From: Malachius bipustulatus
Taxonomy: Eukaryota > Arthropoda > Insecta > Coleoptera > Melyridae
Length of the DNA stretch: 64,000 nt
Assembly (NCBI GenBank): GCA_910589415.1
Contig: OU342633.1
Coordinates: forward strand, 10,020,858 to 10,084,857
Reading direction: 5' to 3'
This document shows, piece after piece, positions 46,610 through 57,192 of the stretch; the stretch's first letter is position 1, and every line of letters starts with the position of its first letter. The position numbers and the translations under genes were made by a program. Under the pieces are notes generated by a model. That model did no database searches and was not told where the DNA came from. It worked only from the letters and a program-made list of their open reading frames with translations.

Positions 46610-47692
46610 TCATGAAACCGTGCTGAGCCGAAGAGATAAGAAATCTATACAAATTTGCCTGTAGTTGCTGATCTCAGTTTTGTCGCCTTTTTTGAAGACG
46701 GGTATCACCTTGGAACGTTTCCACCGAGTCGGATATTTTCCAGAAACAATTGAAAGGTTCAAAATTTTGGTGAGGGGGTAGGAGAATATTGAAGCACAGT
46801 CACGTAGGAGAAAAGACGGAATGCCATCTGGACCGGTAGTTTTAGAGTTTTTGAAAGCTTTCAGAACACGGCATACTTCAGACTCAGTAAATGATGACAC
46901 GGTAAGCGTAGGAAAATTATTTGATGCCGAGAGAATCACACACGTTTTTTTGTTCACAGCTACAGTTGATTGATCGAAGAAGTCACGGAAGGACATAAGA
47001 ATATTGGGAAGACCAGTTACAGAGCTACCATTGCATTTCATAGGATCTGGAGGGCCAGGAGGACCTCGACGATTATTGACAAACGACCAAATTTTTTTTC
47101 GATCACTAAGTGTTCTTCAGCCTGGGAAATAAAGTTCTGATACGAATGTGCATTATCACGCTTAAGTGATGACCTGAGGAGTTTGAATTCTCTATGAGCA
47201 TTACAGTTACCGGACCGTTTAAAAGAACGATGAAGATTTTCCTTTTTAAGTCTGTTATTACTGAATCCGTAACCAAGGTGGATATCTATACTTAGGAGCA
47301 GGTTTTGTTTTGAGGACGAATAATTCGAATGCATGAAACAGTACTGAATAAAACAGATCACTGGCCGCGTCTACATCCGTACATGCATCAAGTATCGAGC
47401 TCCAACCAACAGCAGAGAGATGTTCATACAAGCCCTGAAAATTTGCCAGTTTAAAATTGAACGAAGGGACAGAAGACTTTGTGTTCTTAGTGTTGGTAGG
47501 TAAATCTACCGAGTCAGATGGGAAATGAATTTCCAGAGCAGGATGTTGATCATCCTCTCTAACCAGAGGATCCTCAGCTCTAAGGGAATCTAGAGGGAAA
47601 TCCGAGAGAACGAGGTCCAGAATACAATTATTGTTGCAGTTCTTCACAGAGTTAAGCTGAATAAGATTTAGTGCTTCAAATGTTTGATACAA
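46610..47692 (-). pseudogene. LINE ORF2 linker and start of reverse transcriptase
   Basis: Minus-strand frames 47692-47258, 47361-47038 and 47041-46610 follow each other with shifts. The last contains FKNSKTTGPDGIPSFLLRDC, RSKVIPVFKKGDKTEISNYR and then goes out of frame just before the PISL block. Normal for a decayed copy. Confidence 0.7.
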
Positions 47693-47699
47693 ATGTCTA

Positions 47700-48177
47700 A
47701 CGTTGGAATCAGTTACACAACCTGAAGAGGTTTGAATAGTAGCCAGCCTAGGACAATTGAAATCGCCTTATTACGCGGTTATTGGTGTAAAGGGCCTCAA
47801 GATCGATGAGATAGTCATAGAAGGACAGATACTCGTGCGAAGATAAGCCAGGTGGAATGTGCACAGATAATATGAGGGTGGGGCTACGAGAAAAATTCAC
47901 AGAAACATACACAATATCAATAGATGGAACACACAGCTCACGTGCTAAAGGCACAAAAGGGTTGAATGAAATTTTGTATTTCCGCAATCAGAACCCCACC
48001 TCCGTGAGAAACCCCTAACGCAGAAAGATTTCTATCTTTACGGTAGACATTATATCTGGAAGTGTCCACGAAAGCGTCATCCTGAGTGTCAGAAACGAGC
48101 CATGTCTCACTCAAGACAATGAAATCATATTCAGTCACAATGGTGTTATTGAAAAAGGATAAAAACTTATTGTTCAA
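47700..48177 (-). pseudogene. LINE endonuclease part of ORF2
   Basis: Contains FIVLSETWLVSDTQDDAF (catalytic Glu motif), HGGGVLIAE, and, after a frame shift near 47940, VYVSVNFSRSPTLILSVHIPP. The later GDFN-type block is disturbed near 47760. Part of the minus-strand LINE 45150-49060. Confidence 0.65.
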
Positions 48178-48327
48178 GCTTCTGACATTCTGGTAATATC
48201 CATTTACCAGATTGAGGACCTCACTGAACCAAAAAGATTGTCTGGATTAGGTTCAGAGGAAACACGATTACAAGATAATTGCTATGAATCACCCAGTATA
48301 TCCCCCCTCAATAACTGTACCTTCCTC

Positions 48328-48975
48328 CTATAGACCTCGCACTCGTGATCCCAAGCAGCATGTGTAACACTGATCCCATACAGGTAAAATTTTACTAAAG
48401 TTGATGCAGTTAATACATTGTAAGTCGGTGGATGTGCAGCTCTTGACGGCATGACTACCAGCACATCTAGGACAAATTATCTCATTCCTACATGTTCTAG
48501 AAACGTGGTGGAAACTGCAACAGTTGTAACAACGGATAAGGTCAATAGCGTCAAAAACCGGACAGGAATCGAATCCAACCACCACCCTACCAGCATGAAG
48601 AACTCTCTTATAAGTAGAAACATCCACCTGAATGACAGCCTGATAAATCCGAGCCCTATTCCTCACTGGTGTTAGAGAGACAAGATCGACTTTACAATCA
48701 TTGTTAAACAAGGTATTGTTTTGGGCTGTTAGATACCGCAACAAAGACTCCGAGTCGAGCTTCTCAGACAGGCCCACAATCCTGACCCGAGGGTGCAGTC
48801 TAGCAGCTTCATTGACATCATATCTATCAGACAGCTTTTCCTTAGTCATCTTCTTCAATCTATCAGCATGTTCAGCAGAGGAACAATCAACAACCACCAC
48901 CCCACCAGAGACATGCCTCACCCCGACTATGCCCACATCTGAAGCCACCGAATCAATTGACTTTAACAGATCCAT
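48328..48975 (-). pseudogene. LINE ORF1 (gag-like, CCHC zinc knuckles)
   Basis: The ORF1 protein binds element RNA. The frame includes a GVRHVSGGVVVVDCSS region, typical of the RRM-like domain before the knuckles, and then RCYNCCSFHHVSRTCRN, CPRCAGSHAVKSC and CINC, that is CCHC-type knuckles. The reading frame also continues upstream of the first ATG (48975) to about 49060 with PVVIKPKDPKQ, as usual for this family. It ends shortly before the endonuclease. Confidence 0.75.
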
Positions 48976-49059
48976 CTTCGTAGAGGAGTTTTTTTGCTTC
49001 GGGTCTTTTGGTTTTATGACGACTGGAATCTTCTTTGTTGTAGCTTCCCTATAGGATAA

Positions 49060-49476
49060 AGGTGGATGCTGTATCCCCGTGCTATTATTACATATTATTG
49101 GATATTTATCATTCTAACATATAATTATGTGTCTTAGAATAATTAATTATATTACTTTCTGTTAGTTTTTCACTTAAGTAGGTTATTTGATATTATAATA
49201 ATTATCATGTACGTTGGTAGGTATTATAGAAGTGCTTTAGCTGCTGTACTTACCTATATATGTATAAATAATATAAAGCGATTAGTTATTGATGGTATCT
49301 TGCATGCTTTTCTGCTTGTACATCAAATAAGCTCGCCAATCACCATGACCGTAGCCGATTCAGTACCTTATACACACTAGTCTACTTTTTAATAATAAAT
49401 TAGTAATTATTGATCTATTTTATTTACCTTTAATTTATCACAACACAATAAAACTTTTTTCTCAAACTATTATTAT
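49060..49476. other. Unassigned AT-rich DNA
   Basis: No gene or repeat recognised. Confidence 0.3.
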
Positions 49477-49744
49477 TAAAGCGGGCCACTCACTTCACTA
49501 GGGAGCATGCTGGGCAACATGTAGGTCAACGGAGTTGCCGTCAACAAGTTTCCAAATGTGTGTGTTGGTTGGTCAACATGCTGCTATGTTGCAGGCTCCT
49601 AGCGCAAGACCGAAAAGCCGCAACGTGAGCCGAGCATGTTGCCTAGGTGTGTGGTTCCCTGCACTGGTTGACGAGCTCTTTATTCTGTTTAACCTAAATT
49701 TTTAAACGATTTGCAACTTCGTGCGATTTAAGTTTTGCATTGTG

Positions 49745-49888
49745 ATGTCTTTCAGCGACAACAAAGAATTTTGGAGAGAGTTCATAGAGTTATATGAATC
49801 TTTTCCGTGTTTATGGGGCGTAAAGAGAAAAGATTATTCGAATAAACATTTAAAAAATGAAGCAATGAATGAATTAATTGAAAAATGA
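49745..49888 (+). CDS. MADF-like DNA-binding protein start, Harbinger-encoded
   Basis: 47 codons from ATG 49745. The segment FWREFIELYESFPCLWGVKR followed by KDYSNKHLKNEAMNELI matches the first helices of MADF domains (aromatic-rich start, then a D-Y-x-N/K-x3-R/K motif and an A-W/M-x-x-L/I helix). PIF/Harbinger elements carry a Myb/SANT- or MADF-type helper protein that works with the transposase. The frame stops early because most of the element is deleted. Assignment by pattern only. Confidence 0.6.
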   Translation: MSFSDNKEFWREFIELYESFPCLWGVKRKDYSNKHLKNEAMNELIEK

Positions 49889-49953
49889 TTAAAAAATTAT
49901 GATTTTCTAAATTTTCTGATTCTCTAAATTTTATCATATTTTTAATCATATTT

Positions 49954-50202
49954 TTAAATCTTGGGCCCCACAAGATGTAACAATGTGGCAAATGCTACAT
50001 CATTCATTCTTAAATAATTCTGAAAGTCTCTTGGCTTTGTTTTCAACTCTTGTAACAGATTCATGTGAGAGTATTTTATGCGATCTAAAAGCCAGTCTTT
50101 TACCCATACTCTTCTTTTCTTTCTCTTATTATTTTCTCTGACTATTGTCAAGCCTACTGATGCATTTGCCACTTTTTCTTGCTTTGTCAGCACTTTCATC
50201 AT
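49954..50202 (-). pseudogene. Harbinger transposase N-terminal fragment
   Basis: 82 codons on the minus strand with RRVWVKDWLLDRIKYSHMNL, LLQELKTKPRDFQNYLRM and LLHLVGPKI. This is the conserved start of PIF/Harbinger nucleases (WV-x-W-L-x-R ... LRM ... LLxxVGPxI). The catalytic DDE region is missing. The ATG at 50202 may be the native start. Confidence 0.75.
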
Positions 50203-50450
50203 AAAGCCTACTCGTTTATTGTTATAGGCTGCGTTTTGTCAACTGAAGTCGCCCAACATGTTTCCTGATGTATGAGTTCGCTAGGTTTTGTTGACAAGCA
50301 TGTTGACCAACATGTTGCCCAGCATGCTCCCTAGTGAGTGGCCCGCTTAATGCCAAGCTTATTAGATTTGACGAGTTTGCTTTCTAGTTAAAGATAACAA
50401 TGTCAGACTATAAACAAACAATTTCGTTTGACGTTTGATTGAATCTTGTC

Positions 50451-51900
50451 CTTTGTAAACACTGACGGCGAGTATTATAACGGGTTAATGAACTTTTTAA
50501 CGGGCTATTAAGTCCAAACGGGCTATTAAGCGTCTTATAAAGGTTTTGACAACTGAAATCGTTAACTTTTCTCATTAGGCTAATGGGCAGATTTCTTCAT
50601 TAAGCGTCTTATAAAGGTATTTTTTACCATTTTTAGGTTAGAAGTAGCTCGTTAAGTCGGGGCAATAACTAATCACCAGAATTCTACCGATTAAAGGGAC
50701 CTAACGAAATGAAATGTCAAATGAATTGATATATTTTCATTCTAAATAAATACAATTTTGACTGAATCTAGTTTTTATTCAATAATCCACTAATTTCGAA
50801 TACTTTTTTGAATGACTACTTATAGGTTTAATGAGAAAAAATAATGAAAATTGAATTTTTCATTCTTATCGATAGCACTACCTTTATACCTATCTAATAG
50901 TATGTAGGTAGGTACCCATAGCTTGATAAAACCACACATCCACCCATTTCATTGATGAACTTTACTATAAGTAAGCCAAAATAATAATTTCAATACTTAC
51001 CTTACGTTTAGATACTTCGTTATTACTCAAATTACACCTACCTACTTCTTGGTAAAAAAGCTAGGAAGGTAATAAATGTGTTTCAAAAATAAATAAATAA
51101 AAAATAATTATCATTACTCCCGCTCCCGCAGGAGCCAAGTTCAAGTAGGTAATAACACAATCAGACAATGTATTCTTAACTTCTTTTCTCTACTTTGCTA
51201 CAGTATCTACTATTATTAAATAATAAAACCAGCTAAGATTAAACAACAAATTTATTATGTATTACAGATTGACATTACATTGAAATAAAATAATAATTAT
51301 TAATACCTAATAATTGGAATAAACAGGTGTAAAATGGTGTTTTCAGAATGTCTCAGCTCTCATTCACTCGTCTTCTGACAAAGAGGAACAGCACCCGGTG
51401 AGTTTCAGAAGTCCTATGGACAGGTGGTCTAGTCCTTTTAACACTTTCGAACTATTCACTTCACTCACATTTAAATTATTGTCTGTTCAGTTTTTAACAC
51501 AATAATAACACAAAACACAACACCACAACAGCAGCTAGCAGTCAGCGCAGGCTCATAGGTAGATATACGCACTGGCACTGACAGTACTGACACTCACTAA
51601 CCCAACTTCTGGTGTGAGCGCGTGACGTGGAGTATGTATTCTATTATTTCACCACCATCCGAACATTTCGGTCCGTAGCCTCTCGTAGGCACAGCCATTC
51701 GTTTGAATTCGGCACAAAAATTCATTAAATTCCTCATTAAATATGGCGACTTCCGTCTTTAACTAATAGCCCGTTACGATCTGGAATGTTTTGCTTTATA
51801 ATACCCGATCGAAACTTAATTTTTCATTAAGACTAATAGCCCGTTTGTTAACGAGCTACTTAATGAGCTTTTATAATATTGGCCGTGAGTGTTTTCAAAG
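50451..51900. mobile_element. 1.45-kb foldback element, ACGGC-TATTATAA ends
   Basis: Left CTTTGTAAACACTGACGGCG and right mirror (CGGCCGTGAGTGTTTTCAAAG-like) are imperfect inverted repeats. The sub-terminal parts also pair (ATTATAACGGG..., TAACGGGCTATTAAG against CTAATAGCCCG). The interior at 50700-51700 has no recognised gene. Confidence 0.6.
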
Positions 51901-51952
51901 TGTAAGTTTTTTAATTGTGGTCCAATCTATCGAACATGCCTCATTTTTATAG

Positions 51953-52130
51953 TTGTGAAATGTTCAATGCGTTCTGAAAGAGATATGGTGTCATTCGTTC
52001 GATTTCCTACTGTTTTGACCAATAGAGGAGATAACCTTAACGGACTGTCTGGTGAAAGAAGAAATGCATGGATTCATGCTTTGAAGCGGGGGCCTCTAAG
52101 TGAGAGCCACCTAAGAAATTTTTCTCTCTC
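51953..52130 (+). pseudogene. THAP-domain exon
   Basis: Preceded by an acceptor (CTCATTTTTATAG) and followed by a possible donor (TCTCTC|GTATAC). It encodes KCSMRSERDMVSFVRFPTV and GERRNAWIHALKRGPLSESH, the first half of a THAP zinc finger (Cys, the hydrophobic F-x-F/RFP block, the W helix). The second cysteine of the first pair is Arg (CGT, one base from TGT). The second zinc half (C..HF) was not found downstream. It may be a P-like transposon scrap or a host THAP gene exon. Confidence 0.5.
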
Positions 52131-52392
52131 GTATACCTAAGAAATGGTCGCATTTGTTCAAGATATTTTATAACTGGAAAGTTCAAGTAACATAGTATCA
52201 ATCTAGGCAATTAGTTGGGTCATAAAATGTGAGTATTATTGCTCAAGGATTAAATAGTAAAGTCTTTCTAACTTTTAGTGAATGTTGACTTATCGTCATA
52301 AATTATAGGGGTGTAAAGCACTCACCAAAAAGTAAACAAGGTATTGTACTTGCATTTGCCACGCTTCTATACTGGAAACCCCAGCTAAAGTC

Positions 52393-53196
52393 TGTACACT
52401 GAGAGTTGTCTGTTGTGATAACTAAGAATACATCATCTCGTTATGTTTCTTACTCCTTCTATTGCATTGCATAGTCAATCGAGTTAAAATGGGACGTATT
52501 GTCAGAAATACGTTTGAATCGTCAGCAATTCTAAAAAGATGAGCGAGAGTGAGACGGAAGTATCGACTCGCGTCTTGATACGCTTAGATTGATACGATAA
52601 GATTGTCGTCCAGCTCATCGGCTACTGTCAGTTGACAGTGACAGCGCTAAATATACTGATGAGATTTGTTATTTGAAACGTTTTTAATACGAAATTAGCA
52701 GAATTCCTGTGTTATATTGTACGGTGTGATAAACTATGAGTAACTTAATTTCGCGAATGCCTAAAAATCTATTTCCTTGTTTTGCCTGGGAAACGATTGA
52801 ACTCCCTAGTATGTGGACTTGTGGTTAAATTGCTGGAATATTTTACTTGCAAATAAGAAAACGGAGGTGTTATTCTTTCTTTTAAACGGCAACCAGCAGG
52901 TAGGTGACATGATATTTCTATCATGATGATAACAATAATTATTATCATTCTTATTTACTTGCATTATATAATATTTGTTATCAAAAAGTTGCAAGGCACA
53001 AGGCACTACTTCGTCAATAACTTGTCGAAATAATATATTTATAGGATATTCATTATTCCTCAATACACGCCACTGACACGAACTGCGATACCACATCTGG
53101 TTCGACTTAGAAATAAGTGTACGATTCAAATCGAATTAAATGAAATTGTTTAGTCAGAATCAGTGTGGCATGACAACGGACAACTCTCAGTGTACA
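52393..53196. mobile_element. Inverted-repeat element, TGTACACTGAGAGTTGTC ends
   Basis: A perfect 18-bp inverted repeat bounds 804 bp. A 107-codon minus-strand frame (53129-52806) lies inside; it is not recognised and has no domain features, so it is not called as a gene. No clear target duplication. Confidence 0.5.
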
Positions 53197-53199
53197 GAG

Positions 53200-54425
53200 A
53201 GTACTTCTTGGGACAGTGAAGCAGGTACAGCAACAGGACAGTATTATTTAAATTCTATTCCCAGTTACATATATTTCTTTTAAACGGATTTATTAAACTG
53301 AATTTTGTAATATTTCAAGGTTTAAGTCTGATAAACATTTTTTTATTAAAAATACACTAAAACAAATATTGACCAGCTTCATTTTCAAAAAAGCTCTGAA
53401 AAACTAAGGACTTACCTAGGTACCGAAAAAAATTAAAAACAATTTGCCAAATTTTTATCAGGAATATAATAATTAATAATAATAATAATACCTCTGTCAA
53501 TGATATTGTTATACAGGGTGGAAAAAATAAAAATCTGAAAAAAAGTAGGATATTTTTAGCCATTGCTTTTTATACCAATCTGAAAAAATTTAAAAATCGA
53601 GATTTCTTATTTCGGCCATCTTATCTTTTCATTATTGATAATTATTATTACATATTAATTATTGTATTTTTTCTACGTTTACATACGTCTTTAAGGGCTG
53701 TTGCATTGACATTTGAAAAACTTCCAAAGCCGACCAGAACCAATTACAGTCATCTTTTGTTGTTTCTTATGGCTATTATATTTTTTCATGCCATTCGGTA
53801 TTGAAAATTTCAATTTAATAAAAAATCCAAGAAATTCAAAAAAACATTCAAATTTTTTTTCTAATTTTTTCGAGTACCCGAAGAAAATGTTTTAAGAGAA
53901 TGACGTCATAAGCAAAAACCATTCACAAAAAAAAAAACATAAGGTAAGCAATATGACGTCATATTGATGTCATTCTAAGAACACAATTTCCTTGTTTTCA
54001 AAAAAGTAAGAATAAAATTTACAACTTTTTTATAGAAACCCGTCATGTAGTAGGAATACAACAATTAAAAGAGACAATAAGCGAGGCCGCAGCCCCCATG
54101 AATCGATACAAAACACGTCTTTTTCATTTGAAATAGTTTTTTAAAGTTTGTTACTTGATCCTTCTGAATATTGGCGACAAATAAAATAAAATTAAAAATT
54201 ATTAAAACTAATACCTACTCACAAAATGTAATATTTTAAGAAGTCCGGACCTGTTTCCATAATTCTACATGGATTGAATCTTACCCTAGACAGGTTGTAA
54301 ACTTGTCCTTTGTAAATAGAGCCCTTTTATGTAGAATGTATACATATCGCTGGGTGGTTAAACACCTATAATTTACCATTAAAAGTCAACATTCACTAAA
54401 AGTTAGAACGACTTTACCTACGCAC
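53200..54425. other. Unassigned AT-rich DNA
   Basis: Holds one CAGGGTGGAAAAAATAAAAA word at 53515, as in the palindromic family, without a visible partner, and an AAT-rich run near 53470-53490. No gene. Confidence 0.35.
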
Positions 54426-54428
54426 TAT

Positions 54429-54968
54429 TTACCGTGACATTTTACCGACAAAATAGCGATTAGCGAAGACTTTAATTATTACATTATTTAAATGGAAAGG
54501 ATCCAGACAGATTCTTAGTAAGTTATCTTTTTTCTTGACAATTACTAATGGGTGAACCCAATCACTACGTCCTTGAACATTTTCTATAATTTTATTTCTT
54601 TCTAAATTATCAAAAGTATTTTTTAAATTATCTTGCAAAGTTATAGGTATTCTCCTGATTGGAGCAATATTAGGATTATTTTCCGGAATAATATTTATAT
54701 GATAGGGAGTACCAATACATCCGACACCTAAAAAGACATCTTTAAATTCATTTACAAGTTCTTTCAGCTTCAGCTCATTATTAATTTCGTTAATTTGTGT
54801 CATTGTTTTTGGGGAAGAACCACCGAAATTTTTTTGAAGTAAATTAAGATCAATGCAAGGAGGTAGTCCCAATATAGCCTCTGAATTATCATCAACTATA
54901 AAAAACTTAATACTAAACATTTGATTTTCATATGTGCAGTTCAATATACAAAAACCTACCAAAGCCAA
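54429..54968 (-). pseudogene. Gypsy protease end and reverse transcriptase start
   Basis: Contains ILGLPPCIDLNLL (protease end), a spacer, then HPLVIVKKKDNLLRICLDPF, the first conserved block of Ty3-type reverse transcriptase. It ends soon after, before the catalytic YVDD-type block, so no active enzyme can be made. It joins the protease fragment across a shift near 55000. Confidence 0.75.
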
Positions 54969-55014
54969 TAAATTACCTGTATATTATGATCTTAGATCAG
55001 ATGTGACTTTTTTA

Positions 55015-55815
55015 TTAAATTTTGGGTAATTTTAATTTATTTAAATAATCATTAATTGATAACAAATTGGCAACAGCGCCGGTATCAATTTTAAAAGACA
55101 TCAATTGATTATTTATTTGTAGTGAAATCTTCCATAAAGAAACAGATGTAAATTCTTTTTGGATACTTTGAATCATACCTGTGGTTAAATTCTGTAAGTC
55201 ACTGGCTTGGAAAAAAATTGTAGCACTTACAGTTGTTACACTGCTTACCATACGCCAAACATTTGTTGATGGGGTGAGTGGAGCCACATCAAGTACAGTT
55301 GGTAATAATGCGTCGTTTGTGTTGCTTACCGCTTTCTCTGCTTCTCTGCTTCTCGAGGAACTTCTTTGTCTTTTCCAGTTACCTGATCCTAGTTGTTGAC
55401 CTTGGGATTTATCCCTTGAGATGGACCTTTCTCTCCGTTGACTCGTTCCTTGTCCTTGCCCATAGTGTCGTGTCGCTTGTCTGTTTCTATCCAGTGTTGC
55501 CACATAGCTCCTTTTTAAGCTATCAATTTGATTATCCTCCATTCTGTTATTATAGCAGCTATTCATCTTCTTGGCTTGATCTCTGGATTCTTCCATCACT
55601 GCACACAATTGGATGGCTTTTTCGAGGGTGATGTCTTCCTGCTGTAGAATTTTCTCGCGGACTTCCGTATTATTTGTACCACTTACGAGCACGCACAGCG
55701 TCAGATCATCCGTTGGATCCCCAAACTTGCAAGACGCGGCCTGTCTTTTTAAATTGGTAACGGATTGCTCGGTTGTTGATCCATTTTGTTTAGAAATAAA
55801 AAACTTATACCCACC
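55015..55815 (-). pseudogene. Gypsy gag C-terminus and protease
   Basis: The frame carries TNLKRQAASCKFGDP and EKILQQEDITLEKAIQLCA, a standard gag stretch. The CCHC knuckle (C-x2-C-G-x3-H-x4-C) sits in another frame near 55290 with a stop inside. The protease follows with ISLQINNQLMSFKIDTGA (near 55080), the DTGA catalytic motif intact. Stops and shifts make it non-coding today. The boundary at the gag side is near 55815, where the sequence stops resembling gag. Confidence 0.75.
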
Positions 55816-55856
55816 TAAGAAAATGCAAGTTTTCCCTAGGTTTAAAGTGCGCGTTG

Positions 55857-56056
55857 AACTTCTTACTACCTGCAAGCATTGCAATATGCAGTCTATACGT
55901 TATAGAAACATCCAAAAATTATTACTTTTTGACATTTCAACAGAACCTCAATTAGTTTTGTCTAGAAATCCTGAGGATAAAAATAGAAATGTCAATGACT
56001 TTCTTTCGATTTTAATATTTTTATGTGAACATGTGCCACTGATTGCATCGAACTGA
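55857..56056 (+). other. Unrecognised open frame with CxxC pair, next to the gypsy relic
   Basis: The plus-strand frame reads TCKHCNMQSIRYRNIQKLLL and ends FLCEHVPLIASN plus stop. The C-K-H-C start resembles a zinc-binding half-site, but no family can be named. It begins where gypsy similarity ends, so it may be a host exon or another element the gypsy inserted into. Not claimed as a gene. Confidence 0.25.
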
Positions 56057-56059
56057 CAA

Positions 56060-56680
56060 CGCTGTCAGTTTTTTACCCATTTAAAATGCATTGCCCTATG
56101 CTACCCACAGTGCATTTTAACTATGGCCATTACTATAGTATAAATACAAGACTCACTGTCAGATGGTATATTTATTTTTAATTTGCATGCACTTTCTAAA
56201 GGATAAAATAAATAATAGAGTAATAAATTATTCCTGTTGAGGTGGGTATAAGAGAATTTTATTATTTTAATAATAAACAAAAATTTACTACACGCATATT
56301 ATTACGTGTAAATTTTAAACATTGTTTAAACATTAAACACATGTAAACGTTCAAAGGTTTAAACACCTTAGCCCTATTTTCTATAAAAAAGTTCACACAC
56401 ATATCTTCTCTAACCACAGAGTGGATTTCAATGAAACTCACTTCCAAAGGGAAACAAAAATATATTACATATTTATACATATTGCCAGCATGTATAATAC
56501 AGCATGTCTGAGTTTTCATTGTCTGACATAAATATGAAATATAGAAAGTACAAAAAAAGAATTAGAAACATGTCAAAAAAAATTTGATTTACAAAATGTC
56601 ACCAGAACCAGAAATGTGTTTCCATAACCTGCCTATTTTCCAGTAAATTTCCGAATTTATTATCTTTTCCTAAATAACAG
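56060..56680. other. Unassigned AT-rich DNA
   Basis: No gene recognised; the minus-strand frame at 56262-56519 has no domain features. Confidence 0.3.
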
Positions 56681-56685
56681 ACTAA

Positions 56686-56834
56686 TGCCCGTATTCACAA
56701 ACGATAATTTCCTAAATAATTACGTAATTATTTAAATGAGTGAGATGGAGATATGGAGTTTTTTTGCAATAGAATGAGATGGGGATAATTGATTACGTAA
56801 TTATTTAGGAAATTATCGTTTGTGAATACGGGCA
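56686..56834. mobile_element. 149-bp MITE, copy 2
   Basis: Same length and nearly the same sequence as 11717-11865, with intact inverted ends TGCCCGTATTCACAAACGAT. Confidence 0.85.
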
Positions 56835-57192
56835 TCAATCTTTTAAAACAATGTAATGAATAAAACAAAATCGCTATTTTCCTGAGAAACAGCTAAGCGA
56901 TTGGAAATTTTTGCTAACACCATTTTGTAGATGGAGTTTTCTTTCACAAGTTTCCAATTCAACTTGTTTTGTACCTTCAATATATCATCAGATACACGCT
57001 GGACAATGAAATGTCGGATACATTGAATACTGTATTTAACAAATTGTAACTATAAAAAAATTAAATCAAGCATAAAATTCACAGTATTGGAAGTAATTAA
57101 TTCGTCATAGAGGATCCTGTCTGTCACGATTTGTTAAATACAATATAGTAATTATAATCACACTATAGCCAAACAATAATTAATTATTAGAA

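Larger units (their letters stand above)
45150..49060 (-). mobile_element. Nearly full-length jockey/CR1-like LINE
   Basis: On the minus strand: ORF1 with CCHC knuckles, AP-endonuclease, reverse transcriptase and C-terminal domain, then a 3' (AAAT)n tail at about 45155-45180. The 5' end lies near 49060. Several stops and shifts separate the parts, and two catalytic-site changes are present. There is no RNase H. Confidence 0.85.
49480..50347. mobile_element. PIF/Harbinger-type element, internally deleted
   Basis: Terminal inverted repeats of about 40 bp starting AGCGGGCCACTCACT, with the 3-bp target duplication TAA (49477-49479 and 50348-50350). Inside are a MADF-like protein start on the plus strand and a transposase N-terminus on the minus strand. 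Both fit the two-protein layout of PIF/Harbinger elements. At 868 bp it is a deletion derivative. Confidence 0.85.
54429..55815 (-). mobile_element. Gypsy (Ty3) LTR retrotransposon, gag to start of reverse transcriptase
   Basis: On the minus strand from about 55815: capsid end, CCHC knuckle, protease and the beginning of reverse transcriptase. No LTRs, RNase H or integrase are seen, so both ends are lost. It differs from the gag at 10138. Confidence 0.8.

Noticed and set aside
52806..53129. 107-codon minus-strand frame as a gene
   Set aside because: Low-complexity, no domain, lies inside an inverted-repeat element.
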